Shown piece by piece: positions 15,359-23,356 of a stretch of DNA of 64,000 bases (its first letter is position 1; each line of letters opens with the position of its first letter). The translations under genes and the position numbers were made by a program. The notes below the pieces were generated by a model that was given only the letters and a program-made list of their open reading frames with translations, made no database searches and was not told where the DNA came from. Source of the stretch: an uncultured Verrucomicrobia subdivision 3 bacterium (GTDB taxonomy: Bacteria; Verrucomicrobiota; Verrucomicrobiia; Limisphaerales; UBA11358); the NCBI GenBank assembly GCA_903858275.1, contig CAIOIC010000093.1, positions 58,788 through 122,787 of the forward strand. The letters run 5' to 3'.

Positions 15359-17032
15359 TCAGCCTTTCACGCCTTTTTCCTTTTCGCGCAGGCAGTGGGT
15401 GAGGTAGGGCAGGAGCTGTTTCTTGCGGGAGACGACATCGCGCAGTTCGTAAATGCCCGGCTCCAGGCGCGGGTGGTCGATGCGCTTGATGAATTTCTCG
15501 TCGCCCACGACCAGCAGCAGCGAGCTTTGCGTGGTGACATCGGTGACGAGCAGCGTGGAGAAATGATAGGCGCGCTGGGCGCGGTAATTTTCCAGCGCGC
15601 CGAGGATCTCGTCCTTGCGCTTCCAGAATTGTTCAAAGCCGATCTCCTCGATCTGCGCGACGCTGAACTTGACGCCGTGTTCGGCGTATTCCTTGCAGTC
15701 GGTGGTGATGGCCTGCGGCGCGGGCTTGAGCGTGAGCAGCGAGCCGGAGGCGAACAGTTTTTCCGTGAACTCGCGGGCGTTGACGGAGGCGATGCCTTCG
15801 AGCTTCTTCAAAATCTCCATGTCGCGCGCGGTCGTCGTCGGCGAGGTCAGGTTCAAGGTGTCGGTGACGACGCCGGCCAGCAGCAGGCCGGCGATGGGGC
15901 GCGGCAGTTCCACGCCGTGCCGGAAAAAACAGTCCGCGACAATCGTGCAGGTGGAGCCGACGGGTTCGTTGCGGAACAAAATCGGCTGTTGCGTCGCCAT
16001 CGAGCCCAGCCGGTGGTGATCGATGATTTCGATGATTTCCACTTCGTCCGCGCCTTGCACGGCCTGGGAAAGTTCGTTGTGATCCACCAGGATCAGTTTG
16101 CGCGAAACGGTTTTCAGGAAGTCGGTCTTGGACAAAATGCCGACGGTCTGGCCGTCGCTGCCCAGCACGGGAAAGACGAAGTAGCCGGAGGAGGTGGCCT
16201 CGTCGCGCACGGCCGTGAGCGGGGCGTTCTCCCGGAAGCAGAGGAATTCCTCGTTCAGCACGTGGCGCACGGCCACGGCGGCGCGGCAAAGCGAGGCGGT
16301 GGTGGCGGTGTCGTGCGGCGAGGTGATGACGCTGACGTTATTCTTGCGGGCGGCCTCAATGGTTTTCGGTTCGACCGAAATGCCGCCGGTGACGACGAGC
16401 ACGCGGACGCCTTCGCGGATGGCGACGTTCTGGATATCCCAGCGGTCGCCGACGATGACGCAGGATTTTTCCGGCGGAAATTGGTCGAGCCGCGCGGCGA
16501 AGGATTCCAAACCCATCGCGCCGATCATCAGAATCAATTCGTCCTCGCGCTCCGCATCAATGCTGACGACGAGTTCGCCGTCGAGCGTCCGGGCCAGGCT
16601 GCTGAGCGACGACAGCACTTCGCGGGAATTGTGCTGGCCGCCGTGGCGGCTGACGGCCGGGAACAGGAATTTGCTCAACTTGAACAGCGAAAGCAGGCCG
16701 CGGCATTTCTGCTCGGCATCCATCACGGGCAGGATGCGGAGGTTTTTTTCATCCATGAGCCGCAGCGCGTCTGCGGCGGTCGCCTCGGGCCGCACGCTCA
16801 GGATTTTCCGTTGCATCACGTCGGAGATCTTCGGCGAAACATCGGCCACGAACTTCGGCGCAGGCACGCCAAAGGTGTTCAGCACGAAATCAATCCGGTC
16901 GTTCGTGTCGCCGCAGCGCGCGGCGATGGCCTCGGCCATGCCGGTGCGGCGCTTGAATTCCGCGTAGCCGATGGCCGAGCAGATGGCGTCGGTGTCGGGG
17001 TTGCGATGGCCGATGACCAGAATTTCACTCAT
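15359..17032 (-). CDS. ppaC: CBS/DRTGG-domain manganese-dependent inorganic pyrophosphatase (family II)
   Basis: 557 residues, longer than plain family II enzymes because of a regulatory insert. The DHH catalytic domain opens with VIGHRNPDTDAICSAIGYA (metal-binding His and Asp residues). Two CBS halves flank a DRTGG-like domain (residues about 70-300; MQRKILSVRPEATAADAL, SGYFVFPVLG). The DHH motif IEIIDHHRLG comes next, and the DHHA2 domain ends with the substrate-binding SRKKQLLPYL. It hydrolyses pyrophosphate; CBS domains in this class bind adenine nucleotides to tune activity. hypA follows at once. Confidence 0.92.
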   Translation of the reverse strand: MSEILVIGHRNPDTDAICSAIGYAEFKRRTGMAEAIAARCGDTNDRIDFVLNTFGVPAPKFVADVSPKISDVMQRKILSVRPEATAADALRLMDEKNLRILPVMDAEQKCRGLLSLFKLSKFLFPAVSRHGGQHNSREVLSSLSSLARTLDGELVVSIDAEREDELILMIGAMGLESFAARLDQFPPEKSCVIVGDRWDIQNVAIREGVRVLVVTGGISVEPKTIEAARKNNVSVITSPHDTATTASLCRAAVAVRHVLNEEFLCFRENAPLTAVRDEATSSGYFVFPVLGSDGQTVGILSKTDFLKTVSRKLILVDHNELSQAVQGADEVEIIEIIDHHRLGSMATQQPILFRNEPVGSTCTIVADCFFRHGVELPRPIAGLLLAGVVTDTLNLTSPTTTARDMEILKKLEGIASVNAREFTEKLFASGSLLTLKPAPQAITTDCKEYAEHGVKFSVAQIEEIGFEQFWKRKDEILGALENYRAQRAYHFSTLLVTDVTTQSSLLLVVGDEKFIKRIDHPRLEPGIYELRDVVSRKKQLLPYLTHCLREKEKGVKG

Positions 17033-17162
17033 GCAATATTAGGCCAGAGACTAACCCGAATTACCAATGGCAGCAAGCTGAAGGCGGCTGGAAATGCTTT
17101 GGTCGTCGCGGAAACCATGCCGTTGGCTTGCGCTCCGGTGATATTTTTTGGAAACTGCCCGC

Positions 17163-18053
17163 ATGAAAGATGTCTCCGATTGGAATATTCCGAAGTGGCC
17201 GTTTTTGTCGGCCAACGTCGCCTTGCTCGCCGCCGCCGGGGCTGTGATTTGGCGGGCCGCGCATCCGATTTCGCAGAACGAGATTTATATTTCCGTCGGC
17301 TGCGTCGCTTTCGGCGCGTTGCTCGGATGCCTGCCGTTCATTTTGGAATATCGCGCGGTGAAAAAACTGGTTGAAGTCAATGCGCTCACCACCGTGGCGG
17401 AGCAATTGCAGGATTTGAAGAAGTATTCCGCGCAAATCACCCTCGCCACCGACCAATGGGCGCAGGTGCAGGATACCACCAAGGGTAATTCCGAAAAAAC
17501 CGTGGTTGCCGCGAAGGAAATCGCCGAGCGCATGGCGAACGAGATCCGCGAGTTCAATGAGTTTCAGGTAAAGTTAAACGACACCGAAAAAGGTGCGCTT
17601 CGGCTGGAAGTCGAAAAGCTTCGCCGCACCGAGGGCGAATGGCTGCAGGTCGTCGTGCGCATCCTGGATCATATTTTTGCGCTGCACAATGCCGCTGCCC
17701 GTTCCGGTCAGCCAGAACTGGCCGAGAACATCGGCCAGTTTCAGAACGCCTGCCGCGATGCCGCCCGGCGGGTCGGGGTCACGCCGTTTAGCGCCGCGTC
17801 GGAAGAGAAGTTTGACGCCCAGAAACATCGTGCGCATGGCGTGGAAAATCCGCCGGCCGATGTCGTCATCGCGGAAACCTTGGCGCCCGGACTCACGTTT
17901 CAGGGTCGGCTTATTCGTCCCGCATTGGTGCGGTTGCAAGAAGCCGTTGCCACAACGCCCGCGCCGGTGGCCGTCGCCGAAGCTGCACCGGAAGTTGCTT
18001 CTGAAAAACCCGAGGCTTCATCTTCCGCCCAGCTCACACTTGAGCCGGATTGA
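17163..18053 (+). CDS. Membrane-anchored GrpE-like protein
   Basis: About 296 residues. Two hydrophobic segments open the protein (FLSANVALLAAAGAVIW and ISVGCVAFGALLGCLPFIL), then a long coiled coil (residues about 60-160). The C-terminal part matches the GrpE head: ILDHIFALHNAAARSGQPEL, then GVTPFSAASEEKFDAQKHRA, TLAPGLTFQGRLIRPALVRL. GrpE is the nucleotide-exchange factor of DnaK. A tail rich in Ala, Pro and Glu follows. Start chosen at ATG 17163; a TTG at 17148 is the alternative. It is divergent from the pyrophosphatase. The GrpE relation is by motif pattern and the exchange activity is inferred. Confidence 0.65.
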   Translation: MKDVSDWNIPKWPFLSANVALLAAAGAVIWRAAHPISQNEIYISVGCVAFGALLGCLPFILEYRAVKKLVEVNALTTVAEQLQDLKKYSAQITLATDQWAQVQDTTKGNSEKTVVAAKEIAERMANEIREFNEFQVKLNDTEKGALRLEVEKLRRTEGEWLQVVVRILDHIFALHNAAARSGQPELAENIGQFQNACRDAARRVGVTPFSAASEEKFDAQKHRAHGVENPPADVVIAETLAPGLTFQGRLIRPALVRLQEAVATTPAPVAVAEAAPEVASEKPEASSSAQLTLEPD

Positions 18054-18184
18054 TTTCTCTGCGGCGGCATTCTTGCCAGCTGGTGCAGCGCGCGGTAATG
18101 GCTAGCGTGGCCGTGTTTTGGCTTTCTTGCTTTGGGGTCAAATTTCAGGTTTTCAAAGGTGCAGAATTCACCTAAAACATTTGC

Positions 18185-18895
18185 ATGTCTGAGTCCATGC
18201 GCCTGAAAGACCAACCGGCGAGCGAGCGTCCCCGCGAACGGCTCGTGACACGAGGGCCGGATGCGTTAACGCACGCCGAGTTGATTGCGATTCTGCTGCG
18301 GACCGGCTTGAAGGGTGTCAATGTGGTGCTGGTGGGGCAGAATCTTGTGCAGAAATTCGGCTCGCTGAATGCGCTGGCGCTGGCATCGGTGGATGAGCTG
18401 CGGAAAGTTCCCGGCATCGGGCGCGACAAGGCGGCGACGCTGGTGGCGGCATTCGCGCTGGCGCGGCGGATGGAGCAGGAGCGACGCGAAGAATCGCCGG
18501 TACTGGATAATTCAACGACGGTGGTGAATTTCATGCGCGAGTCCAACCGGTTGAGAAATGTGGAGGCATTCCAGGTGCTACTGTTGAATACCCGGAAGCG
18601 GCTGATTCGCGTGGATGATATTGCGGACGGGACGCTGGACACTTTGCTGGTGCACCCGCGCGAAGTCTTCCGCGCGGCGATTGCGGCGAACGCGGCGGGC
18701 GTTGTTTTGGTTCACAATCATCCCAGCGGCGACCCGACGCCGAGCGAAGCGGACATCAAGGTGACGCGAGATTTGATCCGGGCGGGGCAGCTTTTGAAAA
18801 TCGAAGTGGTAGATCACATCATCATCGGGTGCGCGACGGCGGGGCGGATGAAGGATTATGCATCTTTGCGGGAGCTGGGTTATTTTTATGCGTGA
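18185..18895 (+). CDS. radC: RadC-family JAB1/MPN-domain protein
   Basis: 236 residues with the standard layout: an N-terminal UPF0758 helix-hairpin-helix part (TRGPDALTHAELIAILLRTG, KVPGIGRDKAATLVAAFALA) and the JAB/MPN domain with its metal motif HNHPSGDPTPSEADIKVT. The cellular role of RadC is unsettled; it was once linked to DNA repair. The start at ATG 18185 gives the usual MRLKDQPASERPRERL beginning after four extra residues. Confidence 0.93.
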   Translation: MSESMRLKDQPASERPRERLVTRGPDALTHAELIAILLRTGLKGVNVVLVGQNLVQKFGSLNALALASVDELRKVPGIGRDKAATLVAAFALARRMEQERREESPVLDNSTTVVNFMRESNRLRNVEAFQVLLLNTRKRLIRVDDIADGTLDTLLVHPREVFRAAIAANAAGVVLVHNHPSGDPTPSEADIKVTRDLIRAGQLLKIEVVDHIIIGCATAGRMKDYASLRELGYFYA

Positions 18896-18943
18896 CCCTC
18901 AATAGCCGCTTGCTTTCAAACCCGCTTGCGCGATGATTTGGGT

Positions 18944-19207
18944 ATGTCAGCCAGTTTCAAAACCAGCGGGCCGGTGACTTTAAGCGAAGAGCAAATTCTG
19001 CTATTACATCAAAAACTTCGGGAAATGCGCCACGACGTGAATGGTCGGCTGGCGAACATAGTTGCCGCAGCCGAGTTGATGAGGCTGCGACCGGAGTCTG
19101 CCGCCGAGCGGATGAAATTGTTGCTTGAACAGCCGCACAAAGCAGCGGAAACCATTCTGAATTTTTCAAATGATTTTGAAAAATCCCTCGGCATAGACCG
19201 AAAGTAA
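18944..19207 (+). CDS. Small protein resembling a histidine-kinase dimerisation (DHp) helix pair
   Basis: 87 residues from ATG 18944. The core LREMRHDVNGRLANIVAAAE resembles the H-box of histidine kinases (HDxxN), followed by a second helix (ERMKLLLEQPHKAAETIL). There is no ATPase domain, so if it is phosphorylated it would act as a phosphotransferase in the manner of Spo0B or ChpT. It ends 20 bp before the ECF sigma gene on the same strand, which suggests a link to that switch. The assignment is by motif only. Confidence 0.5.
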   Translation: MSASFKTSGPVTLSEEQILLLHQKLREMRHDVNGRLANIVAAAELMRLRPESAAERMKLLLEQPHKAAETILNFSNDFEKSLGIDRK

Positions 19208-19227
19208 GCTCACCGGAAAGAATCCGC

Positions 19228-19803
19228 ATGGAAAGGACGGAAGCAGAACTCATCGCGGCGGTGTTGAAAGGAGACAACGCCAGCTTTGAGCCCCTCGTTC
19301 AGAAATATTCCCCACGCGTATTTGCGACGGCACGGCGTTACGCCCGTCGCGATAGCGAGGTGGAGGACATCGCCCAAGAGGTCTGGCTTAAGGCGTTTGA
19401 CAAGTTAAAATCTTTCCGCAGCGAAGCGCCGTTCGAGCACTGGCTCATGCGCATGACCGTGCGGGTGTGTTATGATTTTTTGCGCGGCCACCAGCGTAAC
19501 CGCGAGGCATCCTTCAGCGAAATTTCCGAGCCGGAGGAAGACTGGCTGGATCGTTTCGTGGCCGATTCCAGCAGCGCCGCCGAGGATGCGGACGCGGCGA
19601 AACTTTTGATTGGCCGCGTGCTGGATAAGCTTTCACCCCAGGCGCGACTGGTCATCACGATGTTGGAAATTGAGGATCGTTCCGTAAAAGAAATCGCCAA
19701 GATCACCGGCTGGTCGGTGGCGTTGGTAAAAGTCCGGGCGTTTCGGGCACGGGGCGAGATGCGGAAGATTCTGGCCCGGATGACGCAGGAGAAATATTTG
19801 TAA
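19228..19803 (+). CDS. ECF-type RNA polymerase sigma factor
   Basis: 191 residues with sigma region 2 (YARRDSEVEDIAQEVWLKAF then APFEHWLMRMTVRVCYDF) and region 4 (LSPQARLVITMLEIEDRSVKEI and the helix KITGWSVALVKVRAFRAR). It directs RNA polymerase to stress or envelope-response promoters. GGAAAG lies 9 nt before the ATG. The downstream 103-aa membrane protein is the likely anti-sigma factor and the third gene a Spy-like sensor, a common three-gene arrangement. Confidence 0.92.
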   Translation: MERTEAELIAAVLKGDNASFEPLVQKYSPRVFATARRYARRDSEVEDIAQEVWLKAFDKLKSFRSEAPFEHWLMRMTVRVCYDFLRGHQRNREASFSEISEPEEDWLDRFVADSSSAAEDADAAKLLIGRVLDKLSPQARLVITMLEIEDRSVKEIAKITGWSVALVKVRAFRARGEMRKILARMTQEKYL

Positions 19804-19842
19804 CCGTCTTAGAAACCAGACCGTCCATTTTAGTAAGAGCGT

Positions 19843-20154
19843 ATGAACCTCGCCGAATTACATAACAAACTGATTGCCGTTGCCCGGCTTCAAAAGCCGG
19901 ATGAGCGTGTGCCGTATGCCTTTGAAAAACGCATAACCGCCTTGATTGCCGCCCGTGCCGTGGTGGATCGCTGGGCCATCTGGTCGAGCGGATTATGGCG
20001 TGCCGCTGTTTCGTGCACGGCGTTGACCATGGTTTTGGGTGGCGCGCTGGTTTACCTGACTGCCACTGCCAATAACGGCAAAGATCTTTCACAAGACTTT
20101 GAGAACACGCTGCTGGCCTCGGCGGATCAGCCGGATAATTCGTCGATGCCGTGA
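19843..20154 (+). CDS. Small single-pass membrane protein, probable anti-sigma factor
   Basis: 103 residues: a soluble N-terminal half (NLAELHNKLIAVARLQKPDE), one transmembrane helix (SCTALTMVLGGALVYLTATA) and a short tail outside. This topology and its place right after the ECF gene fit an anti-sigma factor, although no zinc-binding HxxxCxxC motif is present. Its stop overlaps the next start (ATGCCGTGA). The function is inferred from context. Confidence 0.6.
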   Translation: MNLAELHNKLIAVARLQKPDERVPYAFEKRITALIAARAVVDRWAIWSSGLWRAAVSCTALTMVLGGALVYLTATANNGKDLSQDFENTLLASADQPDNSSMP

Positions 20155-20630
20155 ACAATTGGAAAGTCATTTTTTCGACCGTGGTTATCTTTGGCGCGGG
20201 AGTGGTTCTAGGCGGACTTCTGGTAAATTATGTGCACCAACCCCACGCGAAGGCTCAACGCGCCAAACCTGCCGCCATCGAAACCCGCCTGCCAGCCACC
20301 AACGCACCTGCTCGTTCAGCGGCTAACACCAAGCTGCGTCCGCCGGAACTTCTGACCAAGCAATTTTTGCAGCAGCTGGATGATGCATTGCATCTGACAC
20401 AGGAACAGCGGGAAGCAGTTCAAAAAATCATCAGTGAGCGCCAGAATCAGATTCGCAGGGTCGTTCAGGATTCGCGCCGGGAAATCCGCGAGGTTCTATC
20501 CCCGGATCAGCACAAACCCTTTGATGAGTTATTGAAGCAGCAGACTCAACCTCGGCGGCCGGGGGCGGGCACGAATTCTTCGGCATTGCTGCTTCCAAAC
20601 ACTCCAGCCGTTTTTACCAACACGCCGTAG
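20151..20630 (+). CDS. Membrane-anchored periplasmic protein, Spy/heavy-metal-sensor-like
   Basis: 159 residues starting at GTG 20151, overlapping the preceding stop. An N-terminal helix (VIFSTVVIFGAGVVLGGLLV) anchors it. The periplasmic part has the pattern of Spy/CpxP-like helices: LHLTQEQREAVQKIISERQ and REIREVLSPDQHKPFDELLK. Proteins of this type sense misfolded protein or metals in ECF operons. The C-terminus is proline- and asparagine-rich. It is convergent with the kinase gene at 20634. Confidence 0.65.
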   Translation: MNNWKVIFSTVVIFGAGVVLGGLLVNYVHQPHAKAQRAKPAAIETRLPATNAPARSAANTKLRPPELLTKQFLQQLDDALHLTQEQREAVQKIISERQNQIRRVVQDSRREIREVLSPDQHKPFDELLKQQTQPRRPGAGTNSSALLLPNTPAVFTNTP

Positions 20631-20633
20631 GTT

Positions 20634-21329
20634 TTATTCGGCGTCAATCACCGCGCTGATTTTCTTGCGCAGTTCCTTGTTCACGGAATTTACCGAGCGG
20701 TTGGCGTCAATGATTTCAAACTTGTAAGTTTTTTGGAGCTGGCGAAAGGCTTCGCCCATCGCGGACTGATATTTCAGGAAACTGTCGAACACATCGCGGG
20801 ACATGCCGATGTCCATGCCACTTTCCCAATAATCCAGCGTCGCGTTTTTCGACAGGTTGCGCTGGACGAGCTCCTCCGGCTCCACCGAAAGATAAAACAC
20901 GGCGTCCGGCACCGGCGCGATACCGTAAAGATTTTTTAGCCATTTCTCATCCATGCCGCGCACCATGTCACGCGCCATCAGCGTGTAGATATAACGGTCG
21001 GCCAGCACGATGAATCCGGCTTTGAGCGCGGGCAGAATGATGTTTTCCAACTGGTCGGCGAAGTCCGTTGCGTAAAACAAACTCAAGGTTGTCCGGCTCA
21101 AAACATTTCCGTGCTGCGCCTTCTCAAGCTCTTCGCTGACGAGCGATGAGCGTTTCAACCCGACTTGCGCGGTCGGACGCCCGCTGGTTTCGAGCCAGTT
21201 GACGAGTTCAGCAATTTGGGTGGAACGACCGGAGCCATCAGCACCCTCGATCGCAATCAATTTACCGCCGAGGTCTTCGGGCTTGACGCGCGGAATGCCG
21301 TGTCCATAAAAACGATGGGCTTTCTTCAT
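20634..21329 (-). CDS. Thymidylate-kinase-like protein with altered P-loop (GxxGSGRS)
   Basis: 231 residues with the dTMP kinase fold: P-loop IEGADGSGRSTQIAEL, the DRY-type motif LADRYIYTLMARDMVRG and the region VFYLSVEPEELVQRNL. The Walker A lysine is replaced by arginine. This residue contacts phosphates in active kinases, so catalysis may be reduced, lost or altered. The ATG at 21329 overlaps the stop of its paralogue (ATGA), so the pair is translationally coupled. It has about 20 extra N-terminal residues before the first strand. A heteromer with the intact paralogue is one possible explanation. Confidence 0.8.
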   Translation of the reverse strand: MKKAHRFYGHGIPRVKPEDLGGKLIAIEGADGSGRSTQIAELVNWLETSGRPTAQVGLKRSSLVSEELEKAQHGNVLSRTTLSLFYATDFADQLENIILPALKAGFIVLADRYIYTLMARDMVRGMDEKWLKNLYGIAPVPDAVFYLSVEPEELVQRNLSKNATLDYWESGMDIGMSRDVFDSFLKYQSAMGEAFRQLQKTYKFEIIDANRSVNSVNKELRKKISAVIDAE

Positions 21330-22078
21330 GCGGCTTCTTTGTCCTCTTCAACTTCTCTGGCTTCCTGATTGATTGTCAACGACGGTGGCAGCGGCAGCGG
21401 GCTGCGGCGTTTGAATTTCTTCAGATCAATCTGCTCGCTGACGAGTTTCCGGACGAGCACCTGCTGTTTTTCGACATTTTCGTTCGCGTCCATCGTGACG
21501 AAGCCAAACTCCTTGCTCATCGCTAGATATTGATCAAGGATGCGGCCCTGGAAAATTCTAAAACTTTCATACGGATCCGTCGAGAGGCGTAAATCCATCC
21601 CCGCCTCGAAAAATTTCAATTTCGGCCGGCCCTCCAAAATACGGTTGAGCGAGACCTCTAAATCCGCCTTGAAAAACATCGTCAAATCCGGCGCGGCGGC
21701 GAAGCTGTAATTGCCGCGCACCCAGTCCGGCGGGCAACCGCGGGTTACGTCGCGCGCGAACGCCGTGAACACATACCGGTCGCATAGCACAATGTAACCG
21801 GCGCGCAGCAACGGCACCAGATGCCGCTCGTAGCGATCGGCAAAATCCGTAGCGTGGATCAGGCTAAAGGTCGTCGGCGTGAGGAGCTCGCGCTTTTTGC
21901 CTTTGCTCGTGGCGGATTTTACAAGTTCGGAAGAGTTCCACTCGCTGAAATAGACCTTGATGCCTTCAGCTTCCAGCCAGCGTTTGAGCAGGTAGATTTG
22001 CGTGGACTTGCCCGACCCATCGAGACCTTCGACGGCAATCAGCCGGCCTGAAAAATTCAATTCAGAAAATGTCTTCAT
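21326..22078 (-). CDS. tmk: Thymidylate kinase (dTMP kinase family)
   Basis: 250 residues with an intact P-loop (VEGLDGSGKSTQIYLL), the base/phosphate motif LCDRYVFTAFARDVTRG and TDFADRYERHLVPLL. The family phosphorylates dTMP to dTDP in DNA precursor synthesis. It has a C-terminal extension (FKRRSPLPLPPSLTI, then acidic) beyond the normal fold. It is the first gene of a coupled pair with its divergent paralogue. Which of the two supplies dTMP kinase activity cannot be told from sequence, but this one keeps the catalytic lysine. Confidence 0.85.
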   Translation of the reverse strand: MKTFSELNFSGRLIAVEGLDGSGKSTQIYLLKRWLEAEGIKVYFSEWNSSELVKSATSKGKKRELLTPTTFSLIHATDFADRYERHLVPLLRAGYIVLCDRYVFTAFARDVTRGCPPDWVRGNYSFAAAPDLTMFFKADLEVSLNRILEGRPKLKFFEAGMDLRLSTDPYESFRIFQGRILDQYLAMSKEFGFVTMDANENVEKQQVLVRKLVSEQIDLKKFKRRSPLPLPPSLTINQEAREVEEDKEAA

Positions 22079-22253
22079 GCGGCGCCATCCGGCGCGTTTT
22101 AAATCTTAATCAAAGCGTTCCCGGTCACAAGTCCAAGATTCTAGCACGTTTCTGCTCAGAGAAGGTTACATCCGGGTTAAATTTGCGCCATCCAATCCGA
22201 CATAGGCGGTTCAGTTCGGATAGGTTTCGGCTTTTCGAGAAATAATTTCAAGC

Positions 22254-22259
22254 TACAAT
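22254..22259 (+). promoter_or_regulatory. Possible -10 element giving a leaderless aroG-like mRNA
   Basis: TACAAT ends 7 bp before the DAHP-synthase ATG at 22267, so a transcript from it would start at or next to the initiation codon. No Shine-Dalgarno is present, which fits. The -35 (TTTTCG, 16 bp upstream) is a poor match. Confidence 0.3.
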
Positions 22260-22266
22260 CTTCCTA

Positions 22267-23313
22267 ATGTTTCGCACACAAGATTTACACGTCAAAGAAA
22301 TCGTCCCGTTGCTCTCGCCGCGCGCCATGAAGGCATTGGCACCGACCCCCGAAGCGGTGACCGCCACGGTGGCGCAGGCGCGCGATCGCGTCATCCGCAT
22401 CTTGAATCAGGAAGATCCGCGTCTGCTCGTCGTCATCGGGCCATGCTCCATTCACGACGAAAAAAGCGCGCTGGAATACGCCACGCGCTTGAGCAAGTTG
22501 CAGAAGGAATTTGCCAACAAGCTGGAGATCGTGATGCGCGTCTATTTTGAAAAACCGCGCACCACCATCGGCTGGAAAGGGCTGATCAACGACCCGCACC
22601 TTGACGGCTCGCAGGACATTGAGGCCGGCTTGAAGATCGCTCGCAAGCTGCTGTTGGAAATCGGCTGCATGGGACTGCCAGCCGCCACGGAATTTCTCGA
22701 CCCCATCGTGCCGCAATACATCGCCGACCTCATCGCATGGGCGGCGATTGGCGCGCGCACGACGGAATCCCAGACGCACCGCGAAATGGCGAGCGGACTC
22801 TCCATGCCGGTGGGGTTGAAGAATGCCACCGACGGTAGTCTGCAGGTGGCGATTGACGCGATGGGCGCCACGCGGCATCAGCACAGTTTTCTGGGCATGA
22901 ATGAGGACGGCATGACGAGCGTCGTCCGCACGAACGGCAATCCAAACGCGCACGTTGTCCTGCGCGGCGGGCGGGCGATGACCAATTATGATGCAGCCAG
23001 CATCAAGGTGGCTGAAGCAAAATTGATCGCCGAAAAATTGCCGCCGGTGCTGATGGTGGACTGCAGCCACGCGAACTCGGAAAAGAAATTCGCCAAGCAG
23101 GAAGAAGTATGGCGCAGCGTCATCGAACAGCGGGTGAGCGGAACCAAGTCACTCATTGGCCTGATGGTTGAAAGCCATTTGAGCGAAGGCAACCAGCCGA
23201 TTCCGAAAGATATATCCGCGCTGCGCTACGGCGTGAGCATCACCGATTCCTGCATCGGCTGGGAAGCCACCGAGCGGATGCTGCGCTGGGGATATGAGAC
23301 GCTGAAGAAATAA
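22267..23313 (+). CDS. aroG: 3-deoxy-7-phosphoheptulonate synthase (class I DAHP synthase)
   Basis: 348 residues of the AroF/G/H type. It condenses phosphoenolpyruvate and erythrose 4-phosphate, the first step of the shikimate pathway. Motifs include [67 protein letters not shown], and the metal-site regions [12 protein letters not shown] and [12 protein letters not shown]. Which aromatic amino acid inhibits it cannot be told. A hairpin follows the gene. Confidence 0.95.
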   Translation: MFRTQDLHVKEIVPLLSPRAMKALAPTPEAVTATVAQARDRVIRILNQEDPRLLVVIGPCSIHDEKSALEYATRLSKLQKEFANKLEIVMRVYFEKPRTTIGWKGLINDPHLDGSQDIEAGLKIARKLLLEIGCMGLPAATEFLDPIVPQYIADLIAWAAIGARTTESQTHREMASGLSMPVGLKNATDGSLQVAIDAMGATRHQHSFLGMNEDGMTSVVRTNGNPNAHVVLRGGRAMTNYDAASIKVAEAKLIAEKLPPVLMVDCSHANSEKKFAKQEEVWRSVIEQRVSGTKSLIGLMVESHLSEGNQPIPKDISALRYGVSITDSCIGWEATERMLRWGYETLKK

Positions 23314-23321
23314 TTTATAGC

Positions 23322-23346
23322 CCCCGCTCCACAATGCGAAGCGGGG
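23322..23346 (+). terminator. Hairpin terminator between aroG and the FadL gene
   Basis: CCCCGCT / AGCGGGG with an 11-nt loop, followed by ATTGGTGTTTT on the plus strand. It lies between two convergent genes and can serve both; T-runs are weak on either side. Confidence 0.55.
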
Positions 23347-23356
23347 ATTGGTGTTT

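Noticed and set aside
15395..17374. 659-codon plus-strand frame
   Set aside because: Antisense shadow of the pyrophosphatase gene, produced by high GC and codon bias; rich in G, A, D, R with no domain.
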